Of a DNA stretch of 64,000 nucleotides, positions 1-9,666 are shown one piece after another. The stretch covers positions 124,001 to 188,000 of the forward strand of contig JARACJ010000006.1 of NCBI GenBank assembly GCA_028767165.1, in the 5' to 3' direction. The notes beneath the pieces are model-generated. The model was not told the DNA's origin, did no database searches, and was given only the letters and a program-made list of their open reading frames with translations. This stretch comes from Proteobacteria bacterium DTSAM18 (GTDB lineage Bacteria > Myxococcota_A > UBA796 > GCA-2862545). The position numbers were made by a program, and so were the translations under genes. The stretch's first letter is position 1. Each line of letters begins with the position of its first letter.

Positions 1-1218
1 ATCGACCGACAGGGCCGTCTGCATGGGGCCCAGCGACGTGGCCGAGGCCTGCGTGCGGACGGAGGTCTCCGGCACGGGCACCAGCCGGATGGTCATCGCA
101 TCGGCGTGGGTGGGATCGTCGTCGAGGCGTGCGAGCAGGGAGGCCTCGAGCACGGACCGGGTGAGCGGCGGTGTGTACATCACCTCGTGCACCCCCTGAC
201 CCACGTGGGTGACCGCTCCGAGGCGACCGGCGCTCGCGGTGATGGACAGGGGCGCATCGAGATCGGGGAGGCCGTCCGGCCGGACCGCCATGACCCGTAT
301 CGGTACGGGACGGTCGCCATCCGCGCGGACCGACACGTGCTCCTGCATCCACATCAGCCTCGGTGCCGACGGAATCTGCAGATCGAGGGTGGTCCCGGCG
401 CTCCGGGGCTCTCCGACCACGAGGCGCGTACCTTCCTGCATGCCCGGCTGCACCACGATGGGCACCTGCGCCTGGCCGTTGGCACCGACCTCCACCGGCC
501 CGAACTCCTGGGCCCCCAGCGCGAGGTACACCTGCTCGCCCGGTGTGCCCGGCACGGGGAAGTCGACCTTGCCGAAGAGCGGGATCTGTCCCGAGGCGAC
601 GACCAGCGATGGATGGGAGCGCAGGTAGCCGGACACCAGGGCGATCTGGGGAAAGTTCGTCTGCGGGGCGTGGTAGCGTGCCCGGAACCTCCCTTGTCCG
701 AGGTCGACGAGATCGGAGATCTCACCGGCACTGGTCCGGAGCGCGAGGTCGTCCGCGGACCAGCCGCCCTCCGACGACAACTGGATCGACAGGGTGGCCC
801 CATCACTGGCCCCGAGGACCAGCCGCTCGGGGGCAGAACCGAGCTGTTCGAGCTGCCGATCTCCCGGCACGAGGAGGACCTCACGGGTGACTTCTCCCTG
901 CTGCCTGCCGGCCACGCGGACGGTGAGCGTGACCCGTGTGGCGCGCTCCACCCTGCCGGGGATCCACGGCAGCTCGTACAGCCCTCCACCGAGGTGGACG
1001 GCCCCTCCCACGGGGCCATGGCTGGCGCTTCCACGCACCCTCGCGGCGTCCGGGTCCGCCCCCTGGAGGCGCACGCGAAGCATGATCTGCTCGCGCCCAT
1101 CAGCCTGGATGGTGGTGGGCGGCGCGAGCTCCACCCGACCGCCGCCCGAGAGCGGCTCCGCGCCCGCCGCCGATGCAAGCAGGCCCCCCAGCATCATCAC
1201 ACCACGCGCTGACCTCAT
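1..1218 (-). CDS. Secreted Ig-like (invasin/Big-type) repeat protein, C-terminus beyond window
   Basis: The frame is open from an ATG at 1218 to the window edge, so only the first ~406 residues are visible. The protein opens with a short signal peptide (MRSARGVMMLGGLLASAAGA), then beta-rich segments with repeated phrasing such as TTIQADGREQIMLRVRLQ and HVSVRADGDRPVPIRVMA. This phrasing is typical of bacterial Ig-like (Big-1/invasin-type) domains, where each repeat begins by stating a quantity and ends in a beta-strand pair. No enzyme motif is seen. It is probably exported to the periplasm or cell surface. Function is unknown. The longer frames on the opposite strand lack domain-like sequence and were taken as shadows. 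Confidence 0.7.
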   Translation of the reverse strand, partial: MRSARGVMMLGGLLASAAGAEPLSGGGRVELAPPTTIQADGREQIMLRVRLQGADPDAARVRGSASHGPVGGAVHLGGGLYELPWIPGRVERATRVTLTVRVAGRQQGEVTREVLLVPGDRQLEQLGSAPERLVLGASDGATLSIQLSSEGGWSADDLALRTSAGEISDLVDLGQGRFRARYHAPQTNFPQIALVSGYLRSHPSLVVASGQIPLFGKVDFPVPGTPGEQVYLALGAQEFGPVEVGANGQAQVPIVVQPGMQEGTRLVVGEPRSAGTTLDLQIPSAPRLMWMQEHVSVRADGDRPVPIRVMAVRPDGLPDLDAPLSITASAGRLGAVTHVGQGVHEVMYTPPLTRSVLEASLLARLDDDPTHADAMTIRLVPVPETSVRTQASATSLGPMQTALSVD

Positions 1219-1346
1219 GCTTCCCCCACCCTGTCCGGCACCTGCCGGGGCGCGAAGGGTACAGCAGCCCCCGCGCAAGTTCAACGGGATCCGCAGGGTG
1301 AACCTCGCGATGCGCCAGAACACACGTCGAGGAGGAAGCCGACCTC

Positions 1347-2975
1347 CTACAGCTCGGGGAAGGCCGGCCACCACGGGTCGGCGCAGAAGGTCTGTGCGCC
1401 ATAGCTGACGGTGAGTTCGGCCCCGGCCGAGTAGTCGCTCTCGAGGGACAGCACGACACCGCTCTCGTCCAGGCTGTATTCGCTCTCATCGAGCAGGACG
1501 CCGTCGACCCGGACCTCGAGGCTTCCGTCGATGGGGACCTCGTCGAGGCGGTAGCCCAGCGACGCGACGGCCGCCTCGGCGATGTCCGAGACATCGGCAC
1601 CCCAGCTCGAGGAGCAGATGTCCAGCACCTCACCGCCCGTGGCGTTGGCCAGCTCGAGGTAGTCGTCCGCCCCGCCGAACCCGCAGCTGTCGGAGACGTC
1701 GACGATGGCGTGGACGGTGAGGCTGGCATCGGCGCCGGCGCGGTCGGTGACGGCGTCCGTGAGGATGGTCTGGTAGCTCTGCCAGCTCGTGTTGCTCTGC
1801 TCGGGCTCGTCGGACACCACGATGAGGTGCACGGGTGCGCCATCCTCGAGAAAGCCATGGTTGCACTCGCCCGCTTCGGTGAGCCCGAGGGCGCGCTGCG
1901 CCATCAGGAACAGCTTCTCGCTGAGGGCCTCGTCGTCGCCGTGGACCACCGCGTCCGCGAACTCGGTCTCGTAGTCGGGGGTGGACGCGGTGAGGATCAG
2001 GTCGTCGACGAAGCAGCCGTCGTCCTCGGTGACCACGCCGATACGCCAGTTGTCGGTGACGTCGCCGATCTCGGTGATGAAGTCGTCGAACTCGTCGGCC
2101 AGGATGGCGGCCTCGGAGTCCATCGAGCCGGACTGGTCGACCGCCACCAGGATCGACAGGGGCAGCGGGTCGCCCGTGATCTCGAAGACCTGCTCCACCG
2201 GATACACCAGCGGGGCGTCGATGGACGCCTGCACGACGGTGTCGTCGGGGCCGAACACCACCTCGAACGTGCCGAGTCCCTCCTCGATGGCCATCGGCTC
2301 CAGGTACACGCCGAGGTAGACCGCCTCCTCCGGATCGAGCTGCAGGGGCAGGGCGTCGACGGTGACGTAGCCGGGGTAGTCCACGGACTCCTCGAGGGCC
2401 GCCGGCGCGTCGACGAACCCCCAGTCGTGGATCACGACGGGATCGAAGCCGTTGTTGCGCACCACGAAGGTGTCTCCGTAGCCGCACCCGACCGAGCACA
2501 GACCGCCACAGGGCTCGACGAAGTCGAGGGGATCGGGGAGGATCTGCACCGAGGGCATGCGTCCGGTGCCGGTGACGGGCAGCACCACCACGGGCTCCAC
2601 GGGATCGTTGGAGTGGACGAGCAGCTCGCCGTCGAACCGACCGGCGGTGGTGGGCTCGAACCACACCGGCACCTCGATCACCTCCCCCTGCCGCAGGCTC
2701 AGGGGCAGCTCGATGGCTTCGTCGATCCGGTGGAACACGAGGGCCTCGGAGAAGGCAAGCTCGTCGACCTCGAGGGTGGCCCCGCCGTGGTTGGCGACGG
2801 TGAAGACCTGCCGACCGGGCGCATCCCTGCCCACGTCGCCGAAGGCGAGGGTGTCGGGCGCGACACCGATGACCGGCGTGAGGGTGGGGTCGGGACGATC
2901 CGAGAACCAGAATCCGACGTCCTGACACCCCGCCGCAAACACGGCCGTCACGCACAAAGTGATGGTTCGCCCCAT
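1347..2975 (-). CDS. VWA-domain lipoprotein with ASH-like N-terminal domains
   Basis: 542 residues from the ATG at 2975, chosen because it gives a lipoprotein signal ending VFAAGC (lipidated Cys17); the longer frame adds a non-signal leader. Residues ~33-130 and ~135-260 carry two ASH/choice-of-anchor-like domains (LAFGDVGRDAPGRQVFTVAN). Residues ~274-455 form a von Willebrand A domain with the MIDAS start DQSGS (Asp280, Ser282, Ser284). The rest is acidic and beta-rich. VWA domains of this sort bind metal and protein ligands at the cell surface. It is probably an envelope adhesion or scaffold lipoprotein. The gene lies downstream of nothing obvious on its strand and is divergent from the kinase at 3095. 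Confidence 0.85.
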   Translation of the reverse strand: MGRTITLCVTAVFAAGCQDVGFWFSDRPDPTLTPVIGVAPDTLAFGDVGRDAPGRQVFTVANHGGATLEVDELAFSEALVFHRIDEAIELPLSLRQGEVIEVPVWFEPTTAGRFDGELLVHSNDPVEPVVVLPVTGTGRMPSVQILPDPLDFVEPCGGLCSVGCGYGDTFVVRNNGFDPVVIHDWGFVDAPAALEESVDYPGYVTVDALPLQLDPEEAVYLGVYLEPMAIEEGLGTFEVVFGPDDTVVQASIDAPLVYPVEQVFEITGDPLPLSILVAVDQSGSMDSEAAILADEFDDFITEIGDVTDNWRIGVVTEDDGCFVDDLILTASTPDYETEFADAVVHGDDEALSEKLFLMAQRALGLTEAGECNHGFLEDGAPVHLIVVSDEPEQSNTSWQSYQTILTDAVTDRAGADASLTVHAIVDVSDSCGFGGADDYLELANATGGEVLDICSSSWGADVSDIAEAAVASLGYRLDEVPIDGSLEVRVDGVLLDESEYSLDESGVVLSLESDYSAGAELTVSYGAQTFCADPWWPAFPEL

Positions 2976-3094
2976 GTGATCCCCCCTGGCAGCGTGGGGC
3001 GATCCAACCAGAAGTGCGCCGAAAGTCAAGCGACGACCCGGCGGACTTCTCCGGAAACCGCGACTGACCTAGAATCGGCGACACAGGAGCCTGC

Positions 3095-4093
3095 ATGCAC
3101 ACCCTCCCGATACCGGGCCCGAACACACCGGACGTCCCCCTGCTCGGGCAGGTGGTCGGTGGCCGCTACCGCGTGCAGGCGCTGATCGCCCGCGGTTCCA
3201 TGGGGCGCATCTACCGCGCACACGATCTCCTCCTCGAGCGCAGCGTGGTCATGAAGTGGCTGGCTCGCCCCGCCGCCCGGAACGACGCCGCCCTGCGGCT
3301 GCAGCGGGAGGGACGCGTGCTCGCGAGCCTGCACTCCCCCTTCATCGTGAAGGTGCACGATCAGGGGGTCCACGACGATCAGCCGTACCTCGTGATGGAG
3401 CTCGTGCCCGGTCGACCGTTGTCCCAGGTACTCGAGCGGGGCTGCCTCGAGGTCCGCAGGGCCGTGCGTATCACCCGCCAGCTGCTGCGCGCCCTGTCCG
3501 TCCTGCACACCGAAGGGTTCGTGCACCGGGACCTCAAGCCCTCGAACCTGATGCTCCAGCACCTGGGCTCCGACGGCCACGAGCACCTGGTCCTGCTGGA
3601 CTTCGGACTCGTCAAGCACACCCGCGAGCGGCGGGACGAGGAGCTCACGCTGCCCGGCACGATGGTGGGCACCCCCTTGTTCATCGCGCCCGAGATCCTG
3701 TACGGCGCCTCCCCCACCCCGAGCGCGGATCTCTTCTCCGTGGGCGTGCTGCTCTTCCAGATGCTCACGGGCCACCCCCCGTTTCACGGCGACACCCCCG
3801 CACGGGTCCTGCAGGCCATCATGCAGGACGATCCTGCGCCCCTGCGCCAGGTCCAGCCCGGCCTGCGCCCCCTCGACGCCCTGCAGTGGATCGTGGACCA
3901 CTGCCTCGCCAAGGACCCCGCCCACCGGTTTCGCAGCGTGGCGGAGCTCGATCGCGCGCTGGCGCTCGTACAGGACCACCTCGACACCGGGGCGCCCCTC
4001 CCCGCCTTGTTCCTGAGGCAGGGACGCACCACCATCGGCCCACAGAGGACACCGCGCTCCAGGCTGTCCTGCTGGCGGCGGCGGAGGGGCTGA
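3095..4093 (+). CDS. Soluble Hanks-type Ser/Thr protein kinase
   Basis: 332 residues with a complete bacterial eukaryote-like kinase domain at ~24-285. The glycine loop is ARGSMGRIYRA, the ATP-binding Lys is K54, the catalytic loop is HRDLKPSN (H144, D146, K148) and the metal-binding motif is DFG at D169. The activation segment (GTMVGTPLFIAPE) is intact. There is no transmembrane helix and no PASTA or other sensor domain; only a short, Arg-rich tail follows the kinase fold, so it is a cytoplasmic kinase. The start has an AGGAG 5 nt upstream. Such small kinases are abundant in Myxococcota. The substrate is unknown. Confidence 0.93.
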   Translation: MHTLPIPGPNTPDVPLLGQVVGGRYRVQALIARGSMGRIYRAHDLLLERSVVMKWLARPAARNDAALRLQREGRVLASLHSPFIVKVHDQGVHDDQPYLVMELVPGRPLSQVLERGCLEVRRAVRITRQLLRALSVLHTEGFVHRDLKPSNLMLQHLGSDGHEHLVLLDFGLVKHTRERRDEELTLPGTMVGTPLFIAPEILYGASPTPSADLFSVGVLLFQMLTGHPPFHGDTPARVLQAIMQDDPAPLRQVQPGLRPLDALQWIVDHCLAKDPAHRFRSVAELDRALALVQDHLDTGAPLPALFLRQGRTTIGPQRTPRSRLSCWRRRRG

Positions 4094-4233
4094 CCCGGAA
4101 GCTCCCCTGGTCCCGGCCACCTGGGAATTGCGTGTCAGGCTACCTTTTCAGACCTCCCGGGGCCCGTTACGAGCGCCCCGACCGGATGCTGGAGCCCCAT
4201 TGGCCCCCCATCCCTCCCACCTTGGAGGCCACC

Positions 4234-5820
4234 ATGATCACCGTCAGCGATGTGACCAAGGGATTCGCCGGGCGAACCCTCTTCGAAGATGTCAACGTGA
4301 CCTTCTCCGCCGGCCACAAGTACGGCCTCACCGGCCCGAACGGCGCCGGCAAGTCCACGTTCATGAAGATCCTCATCGGCGCCGAGGAGACCGACAAGGG
4401 CCACGTCAACCGCCCTCGTCGCACTGGCTGGCTGCGCCAGGATCACTACGCCTTCGACGATCACCGCGTGATCGACACCGTCATCATGGGCAACGCGCGC
4501 CTGTGGGACGCGATCTCCAAGAAGGAGGAGATCTACGCCCGGGGTGAGTACACCGACGCCGACAACGAGATGCTCGGCGACCTCGAGTGCGTGGTGGCCG
4601 AGGAGAACGGCTACATGGCCGAGCCCGACGCCGCCAAGCTCCTCGAAGGCCTGGGCATCCCCGAGGCCCTGCACGAGCAGAAGATGAGCGAGATCCAGGG
4701 CGGCCTCAAGCTCCGCGTGCTGCTGGCACAGGCCCTGTTCGGTGATCCCGAGGCCCTGCTCCTCGACGAGCCCACCAACAACCTCGACATCGACTCCATC
4801 CGCTGGCTGGAGGAGTTCCTCCGCTCCTACAGCGGCGCACTCGTCACCATCAGCCACGATCGTCACTTCCTGAACGCCATCTGCGACCGGATTGCAGACA
4901 TCGACTACCAGACGATCATCACCTACCCCGGCAACTATGACGAAATGGTCCGTCAGAAGGCCCAGGTCCGGGGCCGCGTGGAGAAGGAGTCAGCTGCCAA
5001 GGAGAAGAAGATCCAGCAGCTGAACGAGTTCATCCAGCGCTTCGCTGCTGGCTCCCGTGCCTCCCAGACCCGCTCCCGCGCCAAGCAGGTCGAGAAGCTG
5101 CGTCCCGACGAGATCAAGCGCTCGAACATCGTGCGTCCGTTCATCCGCTTCGCCGTCGACGATCCCTCCGGCCGTGACGTCCTCGAGATGCGCAACGTGT
5201 CCCAGGGCTACGACGACCTGAGCATCTTCCAGGGCATGCACCTGCGCTTCAACCGGGGCGAGAAGGTGGCCATCATGGGTCGCTCCGGCATGGGCAAGAC
5301 CACCCTGTGCCGCACCCTCGTGGGTGAGATGGAGCCCAAGGAAGGCGACGTCATCTGGGGCCACAACGCCCGTGTGGGCTACTTCAGCCAGAACCACGGC
5401 GAGGAGATCGAGCCCGGCTACACGGTCTACGAGTGGCTGCACAACCACAAGCCCGGCGCCCAGGAGCAGGACGTCCGCGCCGTGCTCGGCCGCATGCTGT
5501 TCTCCGGTGAGGATGGTCGCAAGCCCACCGCCACGCTGTCCGGTGGTGAGTGTGCACGCCTGATGATGTGCAAGCTCATCCTGCTCGAGTACAACGTCAT
5601 CGTGATGGACGAGCCCACCAACCACCTGGATCTCGAGTCCATCTCCGCGCTGCGTGAGGCCATCGAGACCTACGAGGGCACCATCTTCTACGCCACCCAC
5701 GACCGCGATCTGGCCTCGGTGGCCAACCGGATCCTCGCCTACCCCGAGCAGGGCACCCTGCTCGACTACGCGGGCACGGTGGATGAATACCTGGCCTGGT
5801 ACGACAAGCACCACGCCTGA
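4234..5820 (+). CDS. ybiT: ABC-F translation factor, YbiT type
   Basis: 528 residues with two ABC ATPase domains and no membrane segments. Walker A motifs are GPNGAGKST (K40) and GRSGMGKTT (K355); Walker B/H-linker motifs are DEPTNNLDIDS and DEPTNHLDLES. The two signatures differ: the first is degenerate (EIQGGLKLR) and the second is canonical LSGGE, as in YbiT/EttA-class proteins. Close sequence similarity to E. coli YbiT is evident in TVIMG, ISHDRHFLN and the inter-domain linker. ABC-F proteins act on the ribosome's E site to modulate stalled translation; the exact role of YbiT is less settled. ATG with GGAGG just upstream was chosen; the frame is open farther upstream without a better start. 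Confidence 0.92.
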   Translation: MITVSDVTKGFAGRTLFEDVNVTFSAGHKYGLTGPNGAGKSTFMKILIGAEETDKGHVNRPRRTGWLRQDHYAFDDHRVIDTVIMGNARLWDAISKKEEIYARGEYTDADNEMLGDLECVVAEENGYMAEPDAAKLLEGLGIPEALHEQKMSEIQGGLKLRVLLAQALFGDPEALLLDEPTNNLDIDSIRWLEEFLRSYSGALVTISHDRHFLNAICDRIADIDYQTIITYPGNYDEMVRQKAQVRGRVEKESAAKEKKIQQLNEFIQRFAAGSRASQTRSRAKQVEKLRPDEIKRSNIVRPFIRFAVDDPSGRDVLEMRNVSQGYDDLSIFQGMHLRFNRGEKVAIMGRSGMGKTTLCRTLVGEMEPKEGDVIWGHNARVGYFSQNHGEEIEPGYTVYEWLHNHKPGAQEQDVRAVLGRMLFSGEDGRKPTATLSGGECARLMMCKLILLEYNVIVMDEPTNHLDLESISALREAIETYEGTIFYATHDRDLASVANRILAYPEQGTLLDYAGTVDEYLAWYDKHHA

Positions 5821-5863
5821 GCCGGAGTTCTTCCCGCTCGATCCGAAGGCGCTTTGTGCCGAT

Positions 5864-5893
5864 GCCCTGATGACCTCCTCCGGTCGTCAGGGC
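5864..5893 (+). terminator. Rho-independent terminator after ABC-F gene
   Basis: A 12-bp stem (one G-T wobble) around a 6-nt TCCTCC loop is followed by TTCGTCGTCTT, 44 bp after the ybiT stop. It separates ybiT from the exopolysaccharide pair. Confidence 0.7.
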
Positions 5894-5951
5894 TTCGTCG
5901 TCTTGGATGTGGTGGGAAACACGTCATTCTCGGACGGCCCCCTTGAGCTGC

Positions 5952-5980
5952 TTGGCATGGTTGCGAAAAGTCACTATCCT
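5952..5980 (+). promoter_or_regulatory. Sigma-70-like promoter for the wzc-like operon
   Basis: TTGGCA (5952-5957) and TATCCT (5975-5980) are separated by exactly 17 bp, about 50 bp before the start at 6032. Spacing and placement suit a housekeeping promoter; the sequence match is partial. Confidence 0.5.
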
Positions 5981-6031
5981 GCCAGTCTGCCCCAGGACCG
6001 CCAGACTCCGAGACGTAGGAAGCGCACCTGC

Positions 6032-8182
6032 ATGGAACTCCAGGATTCACCTCAGAACACGCAACGGTTCCACATCGACCTCGGTACCATCTGGTACATC
6101 CTGTGGTCGCAACGCCAGACCGCTGCGCTGTTCTTCATCGCCGCCGTGTCCACCACGTTCGTGGCCACGTTGCTCTCCCCTCCACGGTACAAGGCAACGT
6201 CGCGGCTCGAGCTGGATCCGGTTCGCGGCACCGAAGTCGGTATGCAGGACGTCGTCGACGTCAACAACAAGGCCTACCACTCGGTGCTGATGTACTACCG
6301 CACCCAGGTGAAGGTCATCACCTCCCGCACCGTGCGTGAGATGACCCTCAAGCAGTTCCTCGAGAACTGCAGCGCCCACAATGCCACCGGCGAGTCCAAG
6401 TGGGACTGCGCGCCGTTCGAGCCCAACGAGGATGGCAAGCTTCCCGTCGGTCTGCTGCAGGACATCACCCGGGTCATCCCCAGCGATCAGTCCCGCCTGA
6501 TGGACATCACGGTCACCTGGTCCGATCCCGAGGTGGCCGCCGAGCTCGCCAACCTCACCGCCGACTCCTACATCCAGTACAACCTCAACACCCTGCGCGA
6601 GGTGTCTGCGGGCGCCAAGGAGTGGGTCGAGGATCAGCTGGTCAAGCACCAGGTCGCCCTGTCCACGGCCCAGTCCAACGCACAGGCCTACAAGCAGGAC
6701 CACGGCCTCGCCGATGTCGAGGAGCAGAGCACCACGCTCAAGGCCCGTCTCATCTCGCTGAACGAGGCCCACGCCGAGGCCAGCACCAACCGCGTCCTGC
6801 TGCAGACCAAGGTCCAGACCCTCACCGAGCTCCAGAACGAGGGCAAGTGGGAGGATCTCGCCCGCGTGCTCGAGTCCACGCTGCTCGGCCAGCTTCAGGC
6901 CCGTCTGTCCGACACCATCGCCGAGCAGGCACAGCTCAGCAGCAAGTACGGCCCCAAGCACCCCAAGATGCTGCAGTCCGAGCAGCGCCGCATGGCGCTC
7001 GAAGACGCCATCCGCACCGAGGTCACGCGCCTGCTCGCAGGCAACAAGGCCGAGCTCCGGCTCGCCCAGATGGAAGAGCAACGCCTGAACTCCGAGCTCG
7101 AGGTCGCCAAGGCCGATCTGCTCACCTTCCAGGCGTCCGAGGCCGAGTTCTCCAAGTTCCGCCGCGCCCGCAAGCAGGCCGAGAACTTCCAGGAGCGCCT
7201 GCACGCCCGCCTCGACGAGGTCACCCTCGCGGCCCAGACCCAGCTCAACAACGTCCGCGTGCTCGACGCGGCCCTGGTCCCGACCTCCCCCGCCGGCCCC
7301 AACATGCTCCTGAACCTGGCGCTGGCGATCATGGCCGGCCTGGTGGGCGGTGTGGGCCTCGCCTTCGGCCGCAACTACATGGCCGACCAGCTCAACTCCC
7401 CCGAGGAGGTCAGCCTGCACCTCGGCACAAACCTCCTGGGCTTCGTGCCGCAGGTTCCTGGTGAGCTGCCGGCAGAGCAGGGCGACCTGTACACCTACAT
7501 GAACCCCCGGAGCGCCACCGCCGAGGCCGTCCGCATGCTGCGCCTGCACATGTCCCGGATGCCCGACGGCAGCTTCCCCCGCACGATCCTGATCACCTCC
7601 AGCACGGCCCAGGAGGGCAAGACCAGCACGAGCATCCGTCTCGCGGTGGCCTTCGCGCAGCTGGGCAAGAAGGTGGTCCTCGTCGACTCCGACCTCCGGC
7701 GTCCCCGCATCCGCACCACGTTCCGCTCCCACGCCAAGGCGTCGCTCCCCGACTACCTCGAGGGCCTGAGCGCGGTCGACGACATCCTCAACGACACCCC
7801 GGTCGACGGCCTCACCGTCGTCAACTCCGAGCGCGCCCCGGACTTCCCCGCCGAGCTCATGGCATCCACCCGGATGACCCAGCTCATCGAGGATCTCAAG
7901 GAGCGGTTCGATCTCGTGATCTTCGATACGCCCCCGGCCGTGATGCTGGCTGATCCCCTCAGCCTCGCCACGCAGGTCGACATGGTGGCGCTCGTGGTCC
8001 GCCAGGGCCACGTCACCCGCTCCATGGCCCAGCGTACCCTGAACAAGATGCGCTCCGTGAACGCACCCCTCAAGGGCGTCATCCTCAACTCGGTCGACAC
8101 CGCGGGGTCGGGCCACCAGTACTACTACAAGCAGTACTACCACAAGTACCTTCCCGCCGAAGACACCCAGACCACGGCATGA
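6032..8182 (+). CDS. Wzc-like polysaccharide co-polymerase / BY-type tyrosine kinase
   Basis: 716 residues. The N-terminus has a Wzz-type chain-length domain flanked by two membrane segments (about 34-50 and 424-445), with a long helical periplasmic region between. The C-terminal ~200 residues are a bacterial tyrosine kinase: Walker A SSTAQEGKTST (K530), Walker A' VVLVDSDLRRPR and Walker B VIFDTPPAVMLAD. A Tyr-rich autophosphorylation tail is present (HQYYYKQYYHKY). Such proteins set export and length of capsular or exopolysaccharide. The start ATG at 6032 follows a weak RBS and yields the membrane anchor; the frame continues upstream only as non-coding-looking sequence. It overlaps the following gene by 4 nt (ATGA). 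Confidence 0.9.
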   Translation: MELQDSPQNTQRFHIDLGTIWYILWSQRQTAALFFIAAVSTTFVATLLSPPRYKATSRLELDPVRGTEVGMQDVVDVNNKAYHSVLMYYRTQVKVITSRTVREMTLKQFLENCSAHNATGESKWDCAPFEPNEDGKLPVGLLQDITRVIPSDQSRLMDITVTWSDPEVAAELANLTADSYIQYNLNTLREVSAGAKEWVEDQLVKHQVALSTAQSNAQAYKQDHGLADVEEQSTTLKARLISLNEAHAEASTNRVLLQTKVQTLTELQNEGKWEDLARVLESTLLGQLQARLSDTIAEQAQLSSKYGPKHPKMLQSEQRRMALEDAIRTEVTRLLAGNKAELRLAQMEEQRLNSELEVAKADLLTFQASEAEFSKFRRARKQAENFQERLHARLDEVTLAAQTQLNNVRVLDAALVPTSPAGPNMLLNLALAIMAGLVGGVGLAFGRNYMADQLNSPEEVSLHLGTNLLGFVPQVPGELPAEQGDLYTYMNPRSATAEAVRMLRLHMSRMPDGSFPRTILITSSTAQEGKTSTSIRLAVAFAQLGKKVVLVDSDLRRPRIRTTFRSHAKASLPDYLEGLSAVDDILNDTPVDGLTVVNSERAPDFPAELMASTRMTQLIEDLKERFDLVIFDTPPAVMLADPLSLATQVDMVALVVRQGHVTRSMAQRTLNKMRSVNAPLKGVILNSVDTAGSGHQYYYKQYYHKYLPAEDTQTTA

Positions 8183-9648
8183 GCGAGGTCAACGCCCGCA
8201 CCGCCTTCGCGCGCTCCGTCGGTCCCTGGGGCGCCTTCATGGTGCTGCTGGGGATGAGTTCGGGCCTGCTCCTGGCATCCGACGTCAAGGTGCTGCTGTT
8301 CGTCCTCGTCCTCGGCGCGGGCGCGCTGCTCGCGGTACTGCGCCATCCCGTGTGGCTGTTTCCCGCCATCCTGATCGCGTCGCAGGCAGAAGAGGTCGCG
8401 GGCTCCTTCCAGCTCACCGCGAGCTTTCCCGTGGGCCCCACGAAGATCCTGGCCCTCGGTGGATACATCTACGGCATCTCGCTGCTGCTGCGCCGCAGGA
8501 GGCCCCTGTTTCCGCTGCTGCGGGAGCCCGTCACGCTGGTGAGCTTCCTGCTGGTGTTCGCGGCGGCGTTCGCGTCCACCTACTCCATGGCGCCCATGAT
8601 GGCGCAGACCCGCGTGATCCAGCTCGCCTCGATGGTGCTGTTCATGCTCACCATGGCCATCGTCACGCGGCCGAAGCTCATCCCCACCCTGATGCTTCCC
8701 GCGCTGGTCCTCTTCACGGGCACCACCCTGTACGACCTGGCGAACTACAGCACCGGCTACACGTACGGCGTGGAGTACATGCTCGGGTGGATCCAGCGCG
8801 AGACCGCGCTGGGTGCCGACCCCAACGACTGGTGCCTGCGCATCTACAGCCTCGTGCCCCTGTGGGCGGCCAGCATCTCCTGCCTCGAACGGCGCACCCA
8901 CCGCATCGTGATGTTCGGCCTGCTGGCCCTGGTGATGGTCGCCACGCCCGCCCTCACCGCGTCCCGCATGGGCTTCCTGCTCATGGTGATGACCACCATC
9001 GTGCTGTACCAGCTCCTGCCCGCACAGCGTGCACTGCTCAAGCGGGTCGGCGGCGTGGCCCTGGTGGCCGCCCCCATCCTGATTCCCACGAAGGCCCTGT
9101 GGGCTCGTCTGCAGCTCCTGATGGACCCGTCCAAGGAGTTCACCGCGGGTTCCAGCTCCCTGACCCACCGCAGCCAGGCCCTTCAGCTCGCCGTGGACCA
9201 CTTCCAGAAGCATCCGCTCACCGGCATCGGACTCGAGTCCTACAAGCTCACCACCGGCGAGTTCACCGCTGGCAGCACCAAGCTCGTGGCCCACAACGCC
9301 TACGCCACCATCGCCTCGGAGCAGGGCCTCATCGGCATCTCGCTGTGGGGCCTCTTCGCGCTGTCGATGTTCCTGCTGTACTGGCACGGACGCAAGCTGC
9401 CCGTGGGCGGTTCCTACCGGTTGTACCTCGACTCCCTGGCGGCCGGACTGCTCGTCTACTCCCTGGGCATGGCGACCCTGAACACGCTGTACAAGATCCA
9501 GCTGTGGTTCCTCCTCGGCATCCTCGTCGGGCTGGTGGTCTACGGACGTCAGGTCGTGGTGCTCCGAGGGGCGGCTCCCCTTCCCTCGGATCGGCAGCCG
9601 GCAGCGCCTGCGCCTTCCGAAGAAGAGCCCGCACTGGCCACCGGCTGA
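8179..9648 (+). CDS. O-antigen ligase/polymerase family membrane protein (Wzy/WaaL-like)
   Basis: 489 residues, almost entirely hydrophobic with about ten or more membrane helices. A periplasmic loop carries the Wzy_C signature: a THRSQALQLAVDHFQKHP segment, then GIGLES and a conserved VAHNAYATIASEQGLIGI. This family polymerises or ligates O-antigen or exopolysaccharide repeats. Its start lies inside the wzc-like stop (ATGA), so the two are translationally coupled and likely work on one polysaccharide. Which of polymerase or ligase it is cannot be told from sequence alone. No glycosyltransferases are in this window; the rest of the pathway must lie elsewhere. Confidence 0.85.
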   Translation: MSEVNARTAFARSVGPWGAFMVLLGMSSGLLLASDVKVLLFVLVLGAGALLAVLRHPVWLFPAILIASQAEEVAGSFQLTASFPVGPTKILALGGYIYGISLLLRRRRPLFPLLREPVTLVSFLLVFAAAFASTYSMAPMMAQTRVIQLASMVLFMLTMAIVTRPKLIPTLMLPALVLFTGTTLYDLANYSTGYTYGVEYMLGWIQRETALGADPNDWCLRIYSLVPLWAASISCLERRTHRIVMFGLLALVMVATPALTASRMGFLLMVMTTIVLYQLLPAQRALLKRVGGVALVAAPILIPTKALWARLQLLMDPSKEFTAGSSSLTHRSQALQLAVDHFQKHPLTGIGLESYKLTTGEFTAGSTKLVAHNAYATIASEQGLIGISLWGLFALSMFLLYWHGRKLPVGGSYRLYLDSLAAGLLVYSLGMATLNTLYKIQLWFLLGILVGLVVYGRQVVVLRGAAPLPSDRQPAAPAPSEEEPALATG

Positions 9649-9666
9649 CACGACGCCCGGCTCCGG

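Noticed and set aside
106-1212. 368-aa frame on the plus strand
   Set aside because: Reads as Arg/His-rich shadow of the minus-strand Ig-like protein, which has a signal peptide and domain pattern.
6047-8143. 698-aa frame opposite the wzc-like gene
   Set aside because: Wzc Walker motifs and Tyr tail prove the plus strand.
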